Positions 7,677 to 17,285 are shown, counted from the stretch's first letter. The stretch is 44,067 bases of DNA from JBQTJJ01 sp052387235 (GCA_052387235.1 JBQTJJ010000070.1:1-44067); one strand, 5' to 3'. Program-made: numbers and translations. Notes: a model not told the origin generated them from the letters alone.

Positions 7677-10600
7677 ATGGCTCAGACGGCGGGCGCGAGG
7701 ACGCTGGTCCACCCGCGCTACCGCGAGTGCCGGCTCCTCAAGGGCGGCGACGGCGTCGAGACCTACCTGGCCCGGGACCTGGCCTCGGACGGGGCGCTGG
7801 TGGTGGTCAAGCACGTCCGGGCCGACCAGGTGCCCCTGGCCGTGCGCCTCCGGCTCGAGCACGAGTCCGCCGTCCTGGCCCGCCTGGAGGAGGCGGCCCA
7901 ATTCCGCCCCCTGGTCGCCTTCGAGCGCGACGGCGACGACCTGTACCTGGTCCAGCCCTACGTCCCGGGAAGCACCCTCGAGAAGCGGCTGGGCGAGGGG
8001 CCCCTGCCCGTGACGGCAACACTCGCGCTGGCCGCCGGCGTCCTGGCCACGCTCGGGCGCGTCCACGAGCACGACGTGCTGCACCGGGACGTGAAGCCCG
8101 CCAACATCATCGTGCAGGGGGACGACCCGATCGAGGGAGCGGTCCTGATCGACTTCGGCCTGGCCCGCAGCGCGTCCCTCGACGCCGCCCTCCGGGACGA
8201 GGCGGTGGGTACGGCTCGCTACCTGGCGCCCGAGCAGGCCGGTCTGGTCGACGCGGCCGTGGACGAGCGGTCGGACCTGTACTCGCTCGGCGTCGTGCTC
8301 TACGAGTGCCTGGCCGGGCGGCCGCCCTTCGAGGCGTCGACCGTGGGGGCGGTCCTGCGCCAGCACCTGAGCGAGGAGCCGGCCGGGCTCCGGGCCGAAG
8401 GCGTGGCTGTGCCCCGGGCCCTGGAGGCCGTGGTGATGCGCCTGCTGGCCAAGGAGCCGGGCCACCGCTACCAGTCGGCGGCGGCGGCGCTGGCCGACGT
8501 GGAGGAGATCGCGGCCGCCGTCCGCCGCGGCGTGTCGGATCCCCGGGTCGTGATAGGGCGGCACGACCGGCGCAGCACCGTCACCGAGCCCGCCTTCGTG
8601 GGCCGGGCCCCCGAGCTCGCCACCCTGGGTCACGCCCTGGAGCGGGCCCGCCACGGCCGGGGCAGCCTGGTCCTGCTGGAGGCCGACTCGGGCGGCGGCA
8701 AGACGCGCCTGCTCGACGAGGTGGCCGAGCAGGCCACCCGTCGGGGTGCCTGGGTGCTCCGGGGCCAGGGCACCGACCAGGCCGCCCAGCGCCCGTACCA
8801 GCTGCTCGGCGGCGTGGTGGCGGCCATCCAGGAGGCCGAGGCCGCCGGCGGCGACGTCGGATCCCGCCTGCTCGCCGCCCTGGGCGACAGGACCGACGCC
8901 GTGGCCGCCGCCCTCCCGGACCTGTCCGGCATCCTGGGCCGGGCCGGGCACGAGCTGCCCGAGGCGCACGGCGAGACCCGGAGCATCCAGGCCCTTGGGC
9001 TCCTCCTGGACGCCCTCGGCACCCGGGCCCGGCCCGCGCTCGTGCTCCTGGACGACTGCCAGTGGGTGGACGGCCTCACCGTGAAGCTGCTGACGTCGTG
9101 GTCGCAGCAGGCCAGGACGAGCGGCCGCCACGTGCTGGTGGTGGCGGCGTTCCGATCCGAGGAGGCCGTCGCAGGCCACTACCTTCGCTCACCCGAGCTG
9201 CCCGAGCCGGTGGTGCTCCCCCCGCTCACACCCGGCGAGGCCCAGAACCTGGCCGAGTCGATGGCGGGCCCCCTGCCGGCCGAGGCCCTGACCACGCTGA
9301 CCCAACTGGCCGGGGGCAGCCCCTTCATGACCTCGGCCGTGCTGCGGGGGATGGTCGAGTGCGGGGCCCTGGTGGGCTCGCCGGACGGCTGGCAGGTTGA
9401 CCACCGGGCGCTGGCGTACGTGCAGACGTCGAGGCGGGCCGCCCTGTTCCTGACCCGCCGCCTGGAGCAGCTGTCGCCCGTCGCCCTCCGGCTGCTCACC
9501 GTGGGGGCCGTGCTGGGCAAGGACTTCGAGCTGGCGCTCGCCGTCACCCTGGCCGGGCACGACCCGGCGGTGGTGGCACAGGCCCTGGAGGAGGCGCGCC
9601 GGCGCCGCATCCTGTGGGTCGACGAAGCCGCCGGGCGCTGCCAGTTCCTCCACGACAAGCTGCGGGAGGCCCTGCTCGGCCGCCTGACGCCGGCCGAGCG
9701 CACCGACCTCCACGGCCGGGCGGCCGCCCTGATCGAGGCCGTCGACCCCACCCGCTGCTTCGAGCTCGCCTACCACTTCGATGCCGCCGGGGCGTCCGAG
9801 CGGTGCCTGCCCCACGCCCTGGCCGCGGCCGAGCTGGCCCGCCACCGCCACTCGCTGGAGATCGCCGAGGCCCAGTACCGCACGGCCCAGCGGGCGGCCG
9901 CGACCGCCGGCACCGCCATCCGGGCCCGCGTGGCCGAGGGGCTGGGCGACGTCCTGACCCTGCGGGGTGCCTACGCCGAGGCCGAGGAGCAGTTCGAGCT
10001 GGCCCAGTCCCTGTGCGACGACTCGCTGGCGCGCGCCGCCCTCCAGGGCAAGCTCGGCGACGTCGCGTTCAAGCGCGGCGAGCCCCGCAGGGCACGGGAC
10101 TGGCTCGAGGGGGCGCTGCGGCAACTGGGCGCCAGGGTCCCCCGCACCGCCTTCGGCGTGGCGCTGGCCCTCCTGCAGGAGACCGTCGTCCAGCTGGCCC
10201 ACTCGCTGGCGCCGGGCCTCTTCCTCGGCCGGCGCAGCCTCGAGGGGTGCGAGCGCGAGCTGCTGGCGGTGCGGATCTACAGCCGGCTGGCCTACGTCTA
10301 CTGGTTCCACAGCGGCAAGCTCCGGTGCGGGTGGGCCCACCTCCGGGAGATGAACCTGGCCGAGCGCTACCCGCCCACGCCGGAGCTGGCCCAGGCCTAC
10401 TCCGAGCACGCGCCGGTCATGACGATGCTGCCCTGGTACGGACGGGGGATCGCCTATGCGGAGCGCTCCCTCGCCATCCGCACCAAGCTCGACGACCTCT
10501 GGGGCCAGGGCCAGTCCCTCGGGTTCCACAGCGCCGTGCTGTACTCGGCCTCGCGGTACGAGGAGGCGGCCGACAAGGCCCGCCTGGCCATCGACCTGCT

Positions 10601-13600
10601 GGAACGCACCGGCGACCGCTGGGAGGCCAACACCGCCGGCTGGCATCTGGCCCTGTCGCTCTACCGCCTCGGCCAGCTGGGCCCGGCGGCGTCCGAGGCG
10701 GCCCGCGTCCACGAGTCGGCCGTCGACATCGGCGACCGGGCCGCGGCCGGCATCAGCCTCAGCGCCTGGGCCCGGGCGGCCGACGGGGACGTCCCGGCCG
10801 GCCTGGTGCGGGCCCAGCTGGGACACGACGACGGCGACGCCCACACCGGCTCGGAGGTTCGCCTGGCGGAGGCCGTGCGACTCCTGGGCACGGGGGAGGA
10901 GGAGCGGGCCGTCGCCGTGTTGTCGGACGCCCGCCGGCTCGTGCGCCGGGCCGGCCTGCGCCAGGAGTACGTCGCCCCTGTGCTGCCGTGGCTGGCCACG
11001 GCCCTGCGCCAGCAGGCCGATGCGCTGGCCCCGTACGAGCGGCGCCGCCGGCGCCGGCTGCTCGCCCGGGCCCGCCGGGCCGCCCGCCGGGCCGGCCGCC
11101 TCTCCCGCAGCTACCGCAACAACCGGCCCCACGCCCTGCGGGAGCTCGGCCTGCTGGCCGCCGCCGCCGGCCGGTCCCGGCTGGCGGCCCGGCGGCTGGA
11201 CGCGAGCCTGGCCTCGGCCCGGGAGCAAGGGGCCCGGTTCGAGGAGGCGCGCACGCTGCTGGCCCGGGCCGAGGTGGGATCCGCCCTCGGGTGGCCGGGC
11301 TCGGCGGAGGACCTGACCCTGGCCCGCACCCTCCTCGCCGTCCTGCATCCCCGGGAGGCCGGCGCGGCGGAGGCGCCGGCCCCGCCCACGCTCTCGCTGG
11401 CCGACCGCTTCAGCACCCTGCTCGACGTGGGCCGGGCCATTGCGGCGGCGACCTCGCCGGCCGCCGTCTACGACGCGGTGGAGCGGGCCGCAGTGGCCCT
11501 GCTTCGAGGCCAGCGTTGCCACGTGCTCGAGGTGGGGCCGGGAGCCGACGGCACCGTCACCACCGTGTCGGGCGAGGGCATCGACCAGCTGAGCCGCACC
11601 GCCGTGCAGCGGGCGCTCGACACCGGCGCTCCCGTGGTCGTGGACCAGGCCCAGGAGGTGGACGCGGCCGAGAGCCTGGTGCTGTCCGGCGTACGGTCCC
11701 TCCTGTGCGCGCCGATTGCGTGCGAGGGCCGGACCCGGGCCTGCTTCTACGTCACCCACGCCCAGATCGGCGGGCTGTTCGGGGACGCCGAGGTGCAGCT
11801 GGCCTCCTTCATCGCCGCCCTGGCCGGCGCCGCGCTCGAGCACGTGGCCGGCGCCGAGGCCCGCTTCCGGTCGCTGGCCCAGCACTCCAGCGACGTCCTC
11901 AGCATCGTGGGCCCCGACGGCATCGTCATGTACCAGAGCTCGTCGGTCGAGCGGGTCTTCGGCTTCGCACCCGACGCCATGGTGGGCGCCCGGCTGGAGG
12001 ACTGGATCCACGCCGAGGACCGGGATGTACTCGTCCGGTCGGTGGAGGCGGCCCGGGGGGGAACGGTCGCGAGCGGCATCGTCGCATGCCGCCTGTCGTG
12101 CTCCGACGGCAGCTGGCGCCACACCGAGACCATCGTCACCGACCTGAGGCACGATCCCAGCGTGGGCGGGATCGTGCTCAACACCCGGGATGTCAGCGAG
12201 CGCCAGGCCCTGGAGGAGGAGCTGCGCCGCCGGGCCTGGCACGACCCGCTCACCGACCTCCCGAACCGGGCCCTGTTCACCGACCGGGTCGAGCACGCCC
12301 TCGCCCGCAACATCCGGGGCGGCGAGCCGTCGATCGTGCTGTACCTCGACCTGGACGACTTCAAGGCGGTCAACGACACGCTCGGACACGGTGCCGGCGA
12401 CGGGGTGCTGCGCTCCGTGGCCGAGCGGCTGCTGGGCTGCGTACGGCCGGGCGACACGGTGGCCCGCCTGGGCGGGGACGAGTTCGCAGTGCTGCTCGAC
12501 GCCGCTCCAATGGCCGACGCCGAGGCCGTGGCCGAGCGCATCGTGGCCGCCCTGGGCCGGCCCTTCGAGCTCCCCGGCAGCGTCCGGCACGTCCAGGTGA
12601 GCGTGGGGATCGCGGCCGGGCGTCCCGGCGTCGAGACGGCCGAGGAGTTGATCGGCAACGCCGACACGGCCATGTTCCTGGCCAAGAAGCGGGGCAAGAA
12701 CCGGGCCGAGGTGTTCGTACCCGCAATGCGGGCCCTCGCCCTCGCATCGATCGCCCGCCGCACCGAGCTGGACGCGGCCATGACCCGGGACGAGCTGCGC
12801 GTCTACTACCAGCCCATCGTGGCGGTGGACACCGGACGGGTGGTGGGGACAGAGGCCCTGCTGCGCTGGCAGCATCCCCGCCTCGGGTTGCTGGGCCCGG
12901 CCGACTTCGTGCCCCTGGCCGAGGAGACGGGCCAGATCGTGCCCGTCGGCACCTGGGTGCTGCACCAGGCCTGCAGCCAGGCCGTGGCCTGGCAGCGGAC
13001 CCACCGGTCGGCGTCCGAGCTGGAGGTGTGCGTCAACCTGTCGGCCCGCCAGGTCCAGCACCGGGGTCTGGTGGCCGAGGTGAGGGCCGCCCTCGACGCG
13101 TCGGGCCTCGACCCCCGGCACCTCACGCTCGAGCTCACCGAGAGCGCGGTGGTCGAGGACACCGAGGCGTCGAGCAGCGTCCTCGGCAAGCTCAAGGACC
13201 TCGGCGTGCGCCTCTCCATCGACGACTTCGGGACGGGCTACTCGGCCCTCAGCTACCTGCGCCGCTTCAAGGCCGACACCCTGAAGATCGACCGCTCCTT
13301 CATCCGGGGTCTCGACGAGGACGACGAGGCCGCCGCGCTGGTGTGGGCCATCGCCAGCCTGGCCCGGGCCCTTCACATGGAGGTCGTGGCCGAAGGGGTG
13401 GAGAACCTGGCCCAACTCGAGGTGCTCAGCACCGTCGGCTGCCACCGGGCCCAGGGCTACAACTGGAGCGCGCCCCTGCCCGCCGAGCGGCTCGATCCCT
13501 GGCTGGCCGACCAGCCCGGGCCGGGACGGGCCGACGGCAGGGTGCGGGTCCTGCTGGTGGACGACCAGGAGCACATGCGGGGCGCGGTGGGCGCGGCCCT

Positions 13601-13904
13601 GGGGGCGAGCCGGCGCTACGTGGTGGTGGCCGAGGCCGGGGACGGCCGCGCCGCGGTCGACCTGGCCGCCCGGCACCAGCCCGACCTGGTGCTGCTGGAC
13701 GAGCGCATGCCGGGCATGTCCGGCACCCAGGCCCTGGCCGGGCTGGCCGCGGCCGCTCCGGGCGCGACCGTCGTGTTCCTGACCGCCGACGAGAGCCGCA
13801 GTACCGCGGCCCGCGAGCCCGCGGTCGCCGGCGTCATCGACAAGGGCTGCGACCTCGCCCGCCTGGTGACGCTGCTCGAGCCCCTGGTGCCGCTGGCCGG
13901 TTGA
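7677..13904 (+). CDS. Multidomain signalling protein: STK-AAA ATPase-TPR-GAF-PAS-GGDEF-EAL-REC
   Basis: A 2075-residue cytoplasmic protein. Residues about 10-275 are a Hanks-type Ser/Thr kinase (K45, HRD with D138, DFG with D159, APE at 184-186). A signalling ATPase follows with Walker A GGGKT (K342) and Walker B LLDDCQ (D459-D460). A helical, TPR-like region covers roughly 700-1200. Then come GAF (about 1240-1390), PAS (about 1395-1510), GGDEF (motif at 1599-1603, inhibitory RxxD at 1590-1593), EAL (1726-1728, with DDFGTG at 1849, ELTES, LKIDRSF, AEGVE and AQGY all present) and a C-terminal receiver domain (phospho-acceptor D2008). Both c-di-GMP domains look catalytically complete, so it may make and degrade the messenger. 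The ATG at 7677 follows GGGGAG; an upstream in-frame start at 7524 lacks support. There is no membrane segment. Kinase-ATPase-GAF fusions are known; this full order ending in REC is unusual to me. Confidence 0.93.
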   Translation: MAQTAGARTLVHPRYRECRLLKGGDGVETYLARDLASDGALVVVKHVRADQVPLAVRLRLEHESAVLARLEEAAQFRPLVAFERDGDDLYLVQPYVPGSTLEKRLGEGPLPVTATLALAAGVLATLGRVHEHDVLHRDVKPANIIVQGDDPIEGAVLIDFGLARSASLDAALRDEAVGTARYLAPEQAGLVDAAVDERSDLYSLGVVLYECLAGRPPFEASTVGAVLRQHLSEEPAGLRAEGVAVPRALEAVVMRLLAKEPGHRYQSAAAALADVEEIAAAVRRGVSDPRVVIGRHDRRSTVTEPAFVGRAPELATLGHALERARHGRGSLVLLEADSGGGKTRLLDEVAEQATRRGAWVLRGQGTDQAAQRPYQLLGGVVAAIQEAEAAGGDVGSRLLAALGDRTDAVAAALPDLSGILGRAGHELPEAHGETRSIQALGLLLDALGTRARPALVLLDDCQWVDGLTVKLLTSWSQQARTSGRHVLVVAAFRSEEAVAGHYLRSPELPEPVVLPPLTPGEAQNLAESMAGPLPAEALTTLTQLAGGSPFMTSAVLRGMVECGALVGSPDGWQVDHRALAYVQTSRRAALFLTRRLEQLSPVALRLLTVGAVLGKDFELALAVTLAGHDPAVVAQALEEARRRRILWVDEAAGRCQFLHDKLREALLGRLTPAERTDLHGRAAALIEAVDPTRCFELAYHFDAAGASERCLPHALAAAELARHRHSLEIAEAQYRTAQRAAATAGTAIRARVAEGLGDVLTLRGAYAEAEEQFELAQSLCDDSLARAALQGKLGDVAFKRGEPRRARDWLEGALRQLGARVPRTAFGVALALLQETVVQLAHSLAPGLFLGRRSLEGCERELLAVRIYSRLAYVYWFHSGKLRCGWAHLREMNLAERYPPTPELAQAYSEHAPVMTMLPWYGRGIAYAERSLAIRTKLDDLWGQGQSLGFHSAVLYSASRYEEAADKARLAIDLLERTGDRWEANTAGWHLALSLYRLGQLGPAASEAARVHESAVDIGDRAAAGISLSAWARAADGDVPAGLVRAQLGHDDGDAHTGSEVRLAEAVRLLGTGEEERAVAVLSDARRLVRRAGLRQEYVAPVLPWLATALRQQADALAPYERRRRRRLLARARRAARRAGRLSRSYRNNRPHALRELGLLAAAAGRSRLAARRLDASLASAREQGARFEEARTLLARAEVGSALGWPGSAEDLTLARTLLAVLHPREAGAAEAPAPPTLSLADRFSTLLDVGRAIAAATSPAAVYDAVERAAVALLRGQRCHVLEVGPGADGTVTTVSGEGIDQLSRTAVQRALDTGAPVVVDQAQEVDAAESLVLSGVRSLLCAPIACEGRTRACFYVTHAQIGGLFGDAEVQLASFIAALAGAALEHVAGAEARFRSLAQHSSDVLSIVGPDGIVMYQSSSVERVFGFAPDAMVGARLEDWIHAEDRDVLVRSVEAARGGTVASGIVACRLSCSDGSWRHTETIVTDLRHDPSVGGIVLNTRDVSERQALEEELRRRAWHDPLTDLPNRALFTDRVEHALARNIRGGEPSIVLYLDLDDFKAVNDTLGHGAGDGVLRSVAERLLGCVRPGDTVARLGGDEFAVLLDAAPMADAEAVAERIVAALGRPFELPGSVRHVQVSVGIAAGRPGVETAEELIGNADTAMFLAKKRGKNRAEVFVPAMRALALASIARRTELDAAMTRDELRVYYQPIVAVDTGRVVGTEALLRWQHPRLGLLGPADFVPLAEETGQIVPVGTWVLHQACSQAVAWQRTHRSASELEVCVNLSARQVQHRGLVAEVRAALDASGLDPRHLTLELTESAVVEDTEASSSVLGKLKDLGVRLSIDDFGTGYSALSYLRRFKADTLKIDRSFIRGLDEDDEAAALVWAIASLARALHMEVVAEGVENLAQLEVLSTVGCHRAQGYNWSAPLPAERLDPWLADQPGPGRADGRVRVLLVDDQEHMRGAVGAALGASRRYVVVAEAGDGRAAVDLAARHQPDLVLLDERMPGMSGTQALAGLAAAAPGATVVFLTADESRSTAAREPAVAGVIDKGCDLARLVTLLEPLVPLAG

Positions 13905-13915
13905 GCGCCCTGGGG

Positions 13916-14791
13916 TCAGGCGGCGGGGCCGTCGGTCGGGGCCACGCGGCGCTCCATCGCCACCTGGAGCACCACCAGCAGCACGATGCTCAGCACCAGG
14001 GCGACAGCGAAGAGGAACACCGAGGTGCCGGGCCCGTCGAGGTCGCCGCGGACCCGCAGGGCACCGAGCCCCACCAGCGTCAAGCCGAGGGTGGCGGTCT
14101 GCATCGGCACCCGGAAGCAGCTCCAGCGGTCCTCCCAGGCGAAGGCCAGCCAGGCCACGGCCGGGAACGCCACGTAGGCGCTGATGCTGCGGGCCGTCAG
14201 CGGGGTGACGGTCCAGGGCCAGTTCCGCACTGCCGTGGAGGGCGACAGGAACATGGCCGCGGCGAAGGCGAGTTGCGCCGCTCCGCCCGCCGCCACCGCC
14301 GTGCGCAGGCGGCGGGGCACCAGGGCGTCGCGCCGGTCGGGCCGGCCCGGGTCGGTGCGGCGGTTGCGCAGCCACAGCCACGGCAGCAGCGGCGGGGTGA
14401 TCAGGTACAGCGCCAGCCAGGCCCAGAACGAGACGTGATCGTGGTTGAACCTGTCCCAGTGGAGAAGGGTGGCGGCGAGGAGCACGCCCGTGAAGACGGT
14501 GGTGGCCGGGAACCCGACGCCCACCGTGTGCCAGCGCCGGTCGCGGGCCACCCGGAAGAAGAAGTAGGCACCCGAGAGGTAGCCGCCTCCCATGACCAGG
14601 GCCGACATCCTCGGGTCGATCGTCCAGGCCCACAGCTGGCGGGTCCGGTGGGGGAGGAGGTACAGGATCACGAACGCCGCGACCAGCACCGGGACGATGG
14701 CGACCGCCGTCCAGAGCGTCGGCGCCAGCAGCCGGTCGCTGCGCTCGGTCCCTTCGTCCCGACCGCCGGCGGGCTCACCCTCGGTCGTCAC
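13916..14791 (-). CDS. Polytopic membrane protein, about eight transmembrane segments
   Basis: A 291-residue inner-membrane protein. After a charged 25-residue N-terminus there are about eight hydrophobic segments, beginning TLWTAVAIVPVLVAAFVILY and ending VFLFAVALVLSIVLLVVLQV. Loops are rich in Arg (RNRRTDPGRPDRRDALVPRRL), suggesting cytoplasmic loops. No transport or enzyme motif is recognised. Its stop lies 11 bases from that of the converging signalling gene, and its start is about 95 bases from the diverging acetyltransferase. Function unknown. Confidence 0.75.
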   Translation of the reverse strand: MTTEGEPAGGRDEGTERSDRLLAPTLWTAVAIVPVLVAAFVILYLLPHRTRQLWAWTIDPRMSALVMGGGYLSGAYFFFRVARDRRWHTVGVGFPATTVFTGVLLAATLLHWDRFNHDHVSFWAWLALYLITPPLLPWLWLRNRRTDPGRPDRRDALVPRRLRTAVAAGGAAQLAFAAAMFLSPSTAVRNWPWTVTPLTARSISAYVAFPAVAWLAFAWEDRWSCFRVPMQTATLGLTLVGLGALRVRGDLDGPGTSVFLFAVALVLSIVLLVVLQVAMERRVAPTDGPAA

Positions 14792-14865
14792 GCCCCAACC
14801 ATGGACCGCCTCGGGGCCGGCGCGCCAGCAGCCCGGGCGATTGCGCCGGCCGGGGGGGCGGCGAG

Positions 14866-14871
14866 TAGATT
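14866..14871 (+). promoter_or_regulatory. -10 element TAGATT before the acetyltransferase gene
   Basis: TAGATT lies 14 bases before the ATG at 14886. A weak TTGCGC lies 19 bases further upstream. The transcript leader would be short and would serve both the acetyltransferase and the coupled carbamoyltransferase. Confidence 0.35.
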
Positions 14872-14885
14872 CCGCTCACACGGGC

Positions 14886-15563
14886 ATGACTGACGGGGCG
14901 ATGGCGCGCGATGGAGACGAGGCAGCGGGAGCGCCCTACCCCCCGGGTCTCCGCGGCGACATCGCGAAGCTGTTCTCGGACGAGGGCACCCATGCCGGCA
15001 AGCCCACGGTGCGCCAGGCCGCCGTCCGCCTGTTCACCCGCCCCGGGCCGCTCGCGGTGCTCCTGTACCGGGCCTCGCACCACCTCTGGGTGGGTGGGCA
15101 CGCCACCGCGGCCGAGCTGATCTGGCGGGTGAACCTCTTCCTCACCGGTGCCGACATCCATCCCGCAGCCGAGATCGGCGGCGGCCTGCGCGTCACCCAC
15201 ACGTCCGGGCTGGTGATCGGCCGCTACGCCCGGCTGGGCTCGGACGTCAACGTCCTGCACGGCGTCACCATCGGCGGGTCGGGGAAGGCCTGGTTCGACT
15301 CGTCGTTCGAGGACGGTCTGCCCGACATCGGCGACGGCACCGAGATCTGGGCCGGGGCCAAGGTGCTCGGGCCGGTGAAGATCGGGCGGGGCTGCCACAT
15401 CGGGGCCAACGCGGTGGTGACGAAGGACCTGCCCGACGGCGCCTCCTACACCGCGGGCCAGCCCGTGCGGGAGCTGCGCAGCCGGGTGCAGGAGCTCGAG
15501 GCCAGGGTCGTGGAGCTGGAGGGCCGGCTCCGGGACGCGGCCCGGGCGGAGGGTGGATCGTGA
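14886..15563 (+). CDS. Serine O-acetyltransferase-like (CysE family) hexapeptide-repeat protein with coiled-coil tail
   Basis: A 225-residue left-handed beta-helix acyltransferase. The N-terminal helices (residues about 20-85) lead to the family signature GADIHPAAEIGGGLRVTH, then GLVIG, HGVTIGG, DGLPDIGDGTEIWAGAKVLG and IGRGCHIGANAVVTKD, the hexapeptide coil. CysE makes O-acetylserine for cysteine synthesis, and the His residues expected for catalysis are present. The C-terminal 30 residues (RELRSRVQELEARVVELEG) form a predicted coiled coil, not typical of CysE. The stop overlaps the carbamoyltransferase start (GTGA), so the partners are coupled; this may mean that the acceptor is not free serine. 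The ATG at 14886 is chosen, ATG 14901 being an alternative. Family is sure, substrate less so. Confidence 0.85.
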   Translation: MTDGAMARDGDEAAGAPYPPGLRGDIAKLFSDEGTHAGKPTVRQAAVRLFTRPGPLAVLLYRASHHLWVGGHATAAELIWRVNLFLTGADIHPAAEIGGGLRVTHTSGLVIGRYARLGSDVNVLHGVTIGGSGKAWFDSSFEDGLPDIGDGTEIWAGAKVLGPVKIGRGCHIGANAVVTKDLPDGASYTAGQPVRELRSRVQELEARVVELEGRLRDAARAEGGS

Positions 15564-17239
15564 CGGCTGTCCTCGGGGTCAACTGCTTCAGCCACGACAC
15601 CTCTGCCTGCCTGCTGGTGGACGGCGCGGTGGTCGCCATCGGCGAGCAGGAGCGCTTCGACCGCGACCAGCACACGAAGCACTTCCCCCACCTGGCCATC
15701 GCCTACTGCCTGGAGCAGGCCGGCGTGGGGGTGGACCAGCTGGACGCAGTGGCGTTCGCCCATCACGCCGGCGTCGACCTGGCCCGCGGCGCGGTCGATG
15801 CCGTGGCCCGGCTGGCGCCGAAGCGGCTGGCGGCCCAGGCCTACACCGACGCCCGCCTCGTCCTGAAGGAGCGCTCGTTCCGCCGCACCTGGGGCTACCG
15901 GGGCAAGGTCTTCCACGTGGGCCACCACAAGGCCCACTCCGCCAGCGCCTTCTTCTCCAGCCCCTTCGACCGGGCCGCCGTGCTCAGCCTCGACCGGGGC
16001 GGCGATTTCCTCTCCACCACCATGTCGATCGGCGAAGGGAACCGGCTCAGCGAACTGGGCGCGGTGCGCAACCCCCACTCCCTGGGCGAGGTCTACACCG
16101 CCTTCACCTGGCTGCTGGGCTTTCGCCCCAACGCCGACGAGGGCAAGCTCATGGGCCTCGCGCCCTACGGCCGCGACGTGCTGGCGAAGGACATCCGCGA
16201 CCTGATCCACCTGACGGCCGACGGCAAGTTCAAGGTCAACCTCCGGTGGTTCAAGTACCAGCGCGAGGGCAGCCCGTTCTCGCCCAAGGGCCTGGCCCGC
16301 TTCGGGTCGCCCCGTGTCCCCGAGTCGGAGATCACCGATCGCCACAAGGACCTGGCCTACGCGGCCCAGGACCTGATCGAGGAGGCCGGCCTCCACGTGG
16401 CCCGGGCCCTCCACCAGGCCACCGGCCTGAAGCGGCTGTGCCTGGCCGGCGGCGTCGCCCTCAACTCGGTCATGAACGCCCGCCTCCTGGCCGAGGCCGG
16501 CTTCGACGAGATGTTCGTGCAGCCCGCCGCCTCGGACGCCGGCAACGCCCTCGGCGCCGCGGCCTGGGTGTGGCACGAGGCGATGGGCAACCCCCGCTCC
16601 TGGGCCATGGAACACCCGTTCTGGGGCCCGAGCTGGACCGAGAAGCAGGCGGCGGCGGCGCTCACCATGCGGGGCCTCGAGTTCCGCAAGGTGCAGGACC
16701 CTCCGGCCGAGGCGGCCAGGCGCATCGCCGACGGCCGGGTGGTGGGCTGGTTCCAGGGCCGGGCCGAGATCGGCCCTCGCGCCCTCGGGAACCGGTCCAT
16801 ACTCGCCGACCCCCGCCGGGCCGAGATGAAGGACGTCGTCAACGAGCGCATCAAGCGGCGCGAGGGCTTCCGCCCCTTCGCCCCGAGCGTCCTCGACGAG
16901 CACGGCGCGGAGTATTTCGAGCGCTACAGCCACAACCCGTTCATGCTCCTGGTCCTGCCCGTGCGCCAGGACAAGCGCTCGGTGATCCCGGCCGTCACCC
17001 ACGTGGACGGCACCGGCCGCATGCAGAGCGTCTCCGCCGGCTTCAACGCCTCCTACCACCGGCTCATCTCCGAGTTCGGCCGCCTCACCGGCGTCCCCGT
17101 CGTGCTCAACACCAGCTTCAACCTGCGGGGCGAGCCCATGGTGAACCGGCCCGAGGAGGCGGTGGACGACTTCCTCCGCAGCGAGATGGACGCCCTCTTC
17201 CTGGGCGACCTCCTGACCGAAAAACCCCGTCCCGAGTAA
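15560..17239 (+). CDS. Carbamoyltransferase, NodU/CmcH family
   Basis: A 559-residue enzyme transferring carbamoyl from carbamoyl phosphate through carbamoyl-adenylate to a hydroxyl of a sugar or small molecule. The N-terminal ASKHA-fold domain starts VLGVNCFSHDTSACLLVDG and carries the metal/ATP-binding HHKAHSASAF (H122, H123, H126) and LSLDRGGDF. The C-terminal Carbam_trans_C domain has VGWFQGRAEIGPRALGNRSI and VLNTSFNLRGEPMV. Length is typical for the family. The GTG start overlaps the acetyltransferase stop. The stop TAA (17237-17239) lies inside a 39-base palindrome, which supplies the final Glu codon and stop. The acceptor is unknown; no antibiotic or Nod-factor genes are nearby. Confidence 0.9.
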   Translation: MTAVLGVNCFSHDTSACLLVDGAVVAIGEQERFDRDQHTKHFPHLAIAYCLEQAGVGVDQLDAVAFAHHAGVDLARGAVDAVARLAPKRLAAQAYTDARLVLKERSFRRTWGYRGKVFHVGHHKAHSASAFFSSPFDRAAVLSLDRGGDFLSTTMSIGEGNRLSELGAVRNPHSLGEVYTAFTWLLGFRPNADEGKLMGLAPYGRDVLAKDIRDLIHLTADGKFKVNLRWFKYQREGSPFSPKGLARFGSPRVPESEITDRHKDLAYAAQDLIEEAGLHVARALHQATGLKRLCLAGGVALNSVMNARLLAEAGFDEMFVQPAASDAGNALGAAAWVWHEAMGNPRSWAMEHPFWGPSWTEKQAAAALTMRGLEFRKVQDPPAEAARRIADGRVVGWFQGRAEIGPRALGNRSILADPRRAEMKDVVNERIKRREGFRPFAPSVLDEHGAEYFERYSHNPFMLLVLPVRQDKRSVIPAVTHVDGTGRMQSVSAGFNASYHRLISEFGRLTGVPVVLNTSFNLRGEPMVNRPEEAVDDFLRSEMDALFLGDLLTEKPRPE

Positions 17240-17271
17240 ATAGCTCGCCATTTTGGCGAGCTATTTACTCG
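17233..17271. repeat. AT-rich 17-bp palindrome, copy 1 (probable two-way terminator)
   Basis: Perfect 17-base arms containing GAGTAAATAGCTCGCC flank the loop ATTTT, between the convergent carbamoyltransferase and sigma-factor genes. It is the reverse orientation of the copy at 25501, whose loop reads AAAAT. The GC-rich inner stem (AGCTCGCC) followed by ATTTA on either strand would give a hairpin plus short U-rich tail in both directions. Confidence 0.85.
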
Positions 17272-17285
17272 AAAGTGGGCAGGCG

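Noticed and set aside
9189..14633. A very long open frame on the minus strand, and another on the plus strand (9614-14893), over the signalling gene
   Set aside because: Both are shadows in GC-rich DNA; only the frame from 7677 has coherent domains and motifs.
15446..17251. Long frames starting MASYLL from the palindromes (also at 17253, 25526, 25528)
   Set aside because: The palindrome happens to contain an ATG followed by open frames; they run antisense or out of frame to well-supported genes and have no motif.
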